Positions 41,563-41,585 of a stretch of DNA of 41,585 bases are shown one piece after another. The notes beneath the pieces were generated by a model that saw only the letters and a program-made list of their open reading frames with translations, had not been told where the DNA came from and did not search any database. The DNA comes from Neorhizobium sp. SHOUNA12A (GTDB taxonomy: Bacteria > Pseudomonadota > Alphaproteobacteria > Rhizobiales > Rhizobiaceae): positions 1 through 41,585 of the forward strand of contig NZ_JALBGV010000056.1 in the NCBI RefSeq assembly GCF_023006505.1. The letters are read 5' to 3'. The translations under genes and the position numbers were made by a program. The stretch's first letter is position 1; each line of letters starts with the position of its first letter.

Positions 41563-41585
41563 ACCAGCTTCTCACAATGTTGCGC

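Overview
The window is GC-rich, densely packed DNA that reads as an alphaproteobacterium of the Rhizobiaceae (Rhizobium/Agrobacterium/Neorhizobium group). The best pointers are a clear ChvE sugar-binding protein with GguA and GguB, a YtfQRT-YjfF-type sugar importer, a rhizobial-type homogentisate cluster, and many ATGA/TGATG stop-start overlaps. I saw no rRNA, tRNA, CRISPR array, origin or phage gene. The content is accessory catabolism and transport.

Layout. (1) 1-743: the start of an IS481-type transposase runs off the left edge. Its right end lies next to a GCTAGC target and has cut off the front of a LysR-type regulator gene. (2) 829-1146: a small monooxygenase-like protein. (3) 1151-10521: two divergent transcription units around a control region with two copies of GTTCCATACGGAAC. 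Leftward are a creatininase-family hydrolase, two peptide-type ABC permeases, a fused DppD-DppF ATPase, a NodB/PuuE-like deacetylase and a short-chain dehydrogenase. Rightward are a MarR regulator, the matching binding protein and an isoaspartyl peptidase/asparaginase. Together they look like an importer plus hydrolases for an unidentified amide or peptide-like compound. (4) 10596-15979: tyrosine/homogentisate breakdown (hpd, hmgA, fumarylacetoacetase, maiA) with an Lrp/AsnC and a MarR regulator. (5) 15960-22122: a TetR regulator, a three-part TRAP importer, a shikimate/quinate dehydrogenase-like enzyme and an M20 peptidase.

(6) 22129-35556: a sugar-acid region. A leftward operon encodes a galactofuranose-type ABC importer (ytfQ-ytfR-ytfT-yjfF) ending in a FadR-type GntR regulator. 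Divergent from it are a GguC/AraD1-type enzyme, a galactose/arabinose 1-dehydrogenase, an IlvD/Edd sugar-acid dehydratase, then chvE-gguA-gguB. Sugars could enter by either importer and be oxidised without phosphorylation (dehydrogenase, dehydratase, AraD1). The lactonase and the final semialdehyde dehydrogenase are not in the window. (7) 35693-39455: a two-gene ABC exporter whose motifs indicate a heterodimer with one degenerate ATP site. (8) 39797-41353: a natural fusion of a ring-cleaving dioxygenase and an alpha/beta hydrolase, then a 3' gene fragment and a terminator at the right edge.

No single unprecedented machine is proven here. The strongest leads are the dioxygenase-hydrolase fusion, the divergent amide-import cluster with its paired operators, the rearranged chvE locus with an upstream 14-codon ORF, and the asymmetric ABC exporter.
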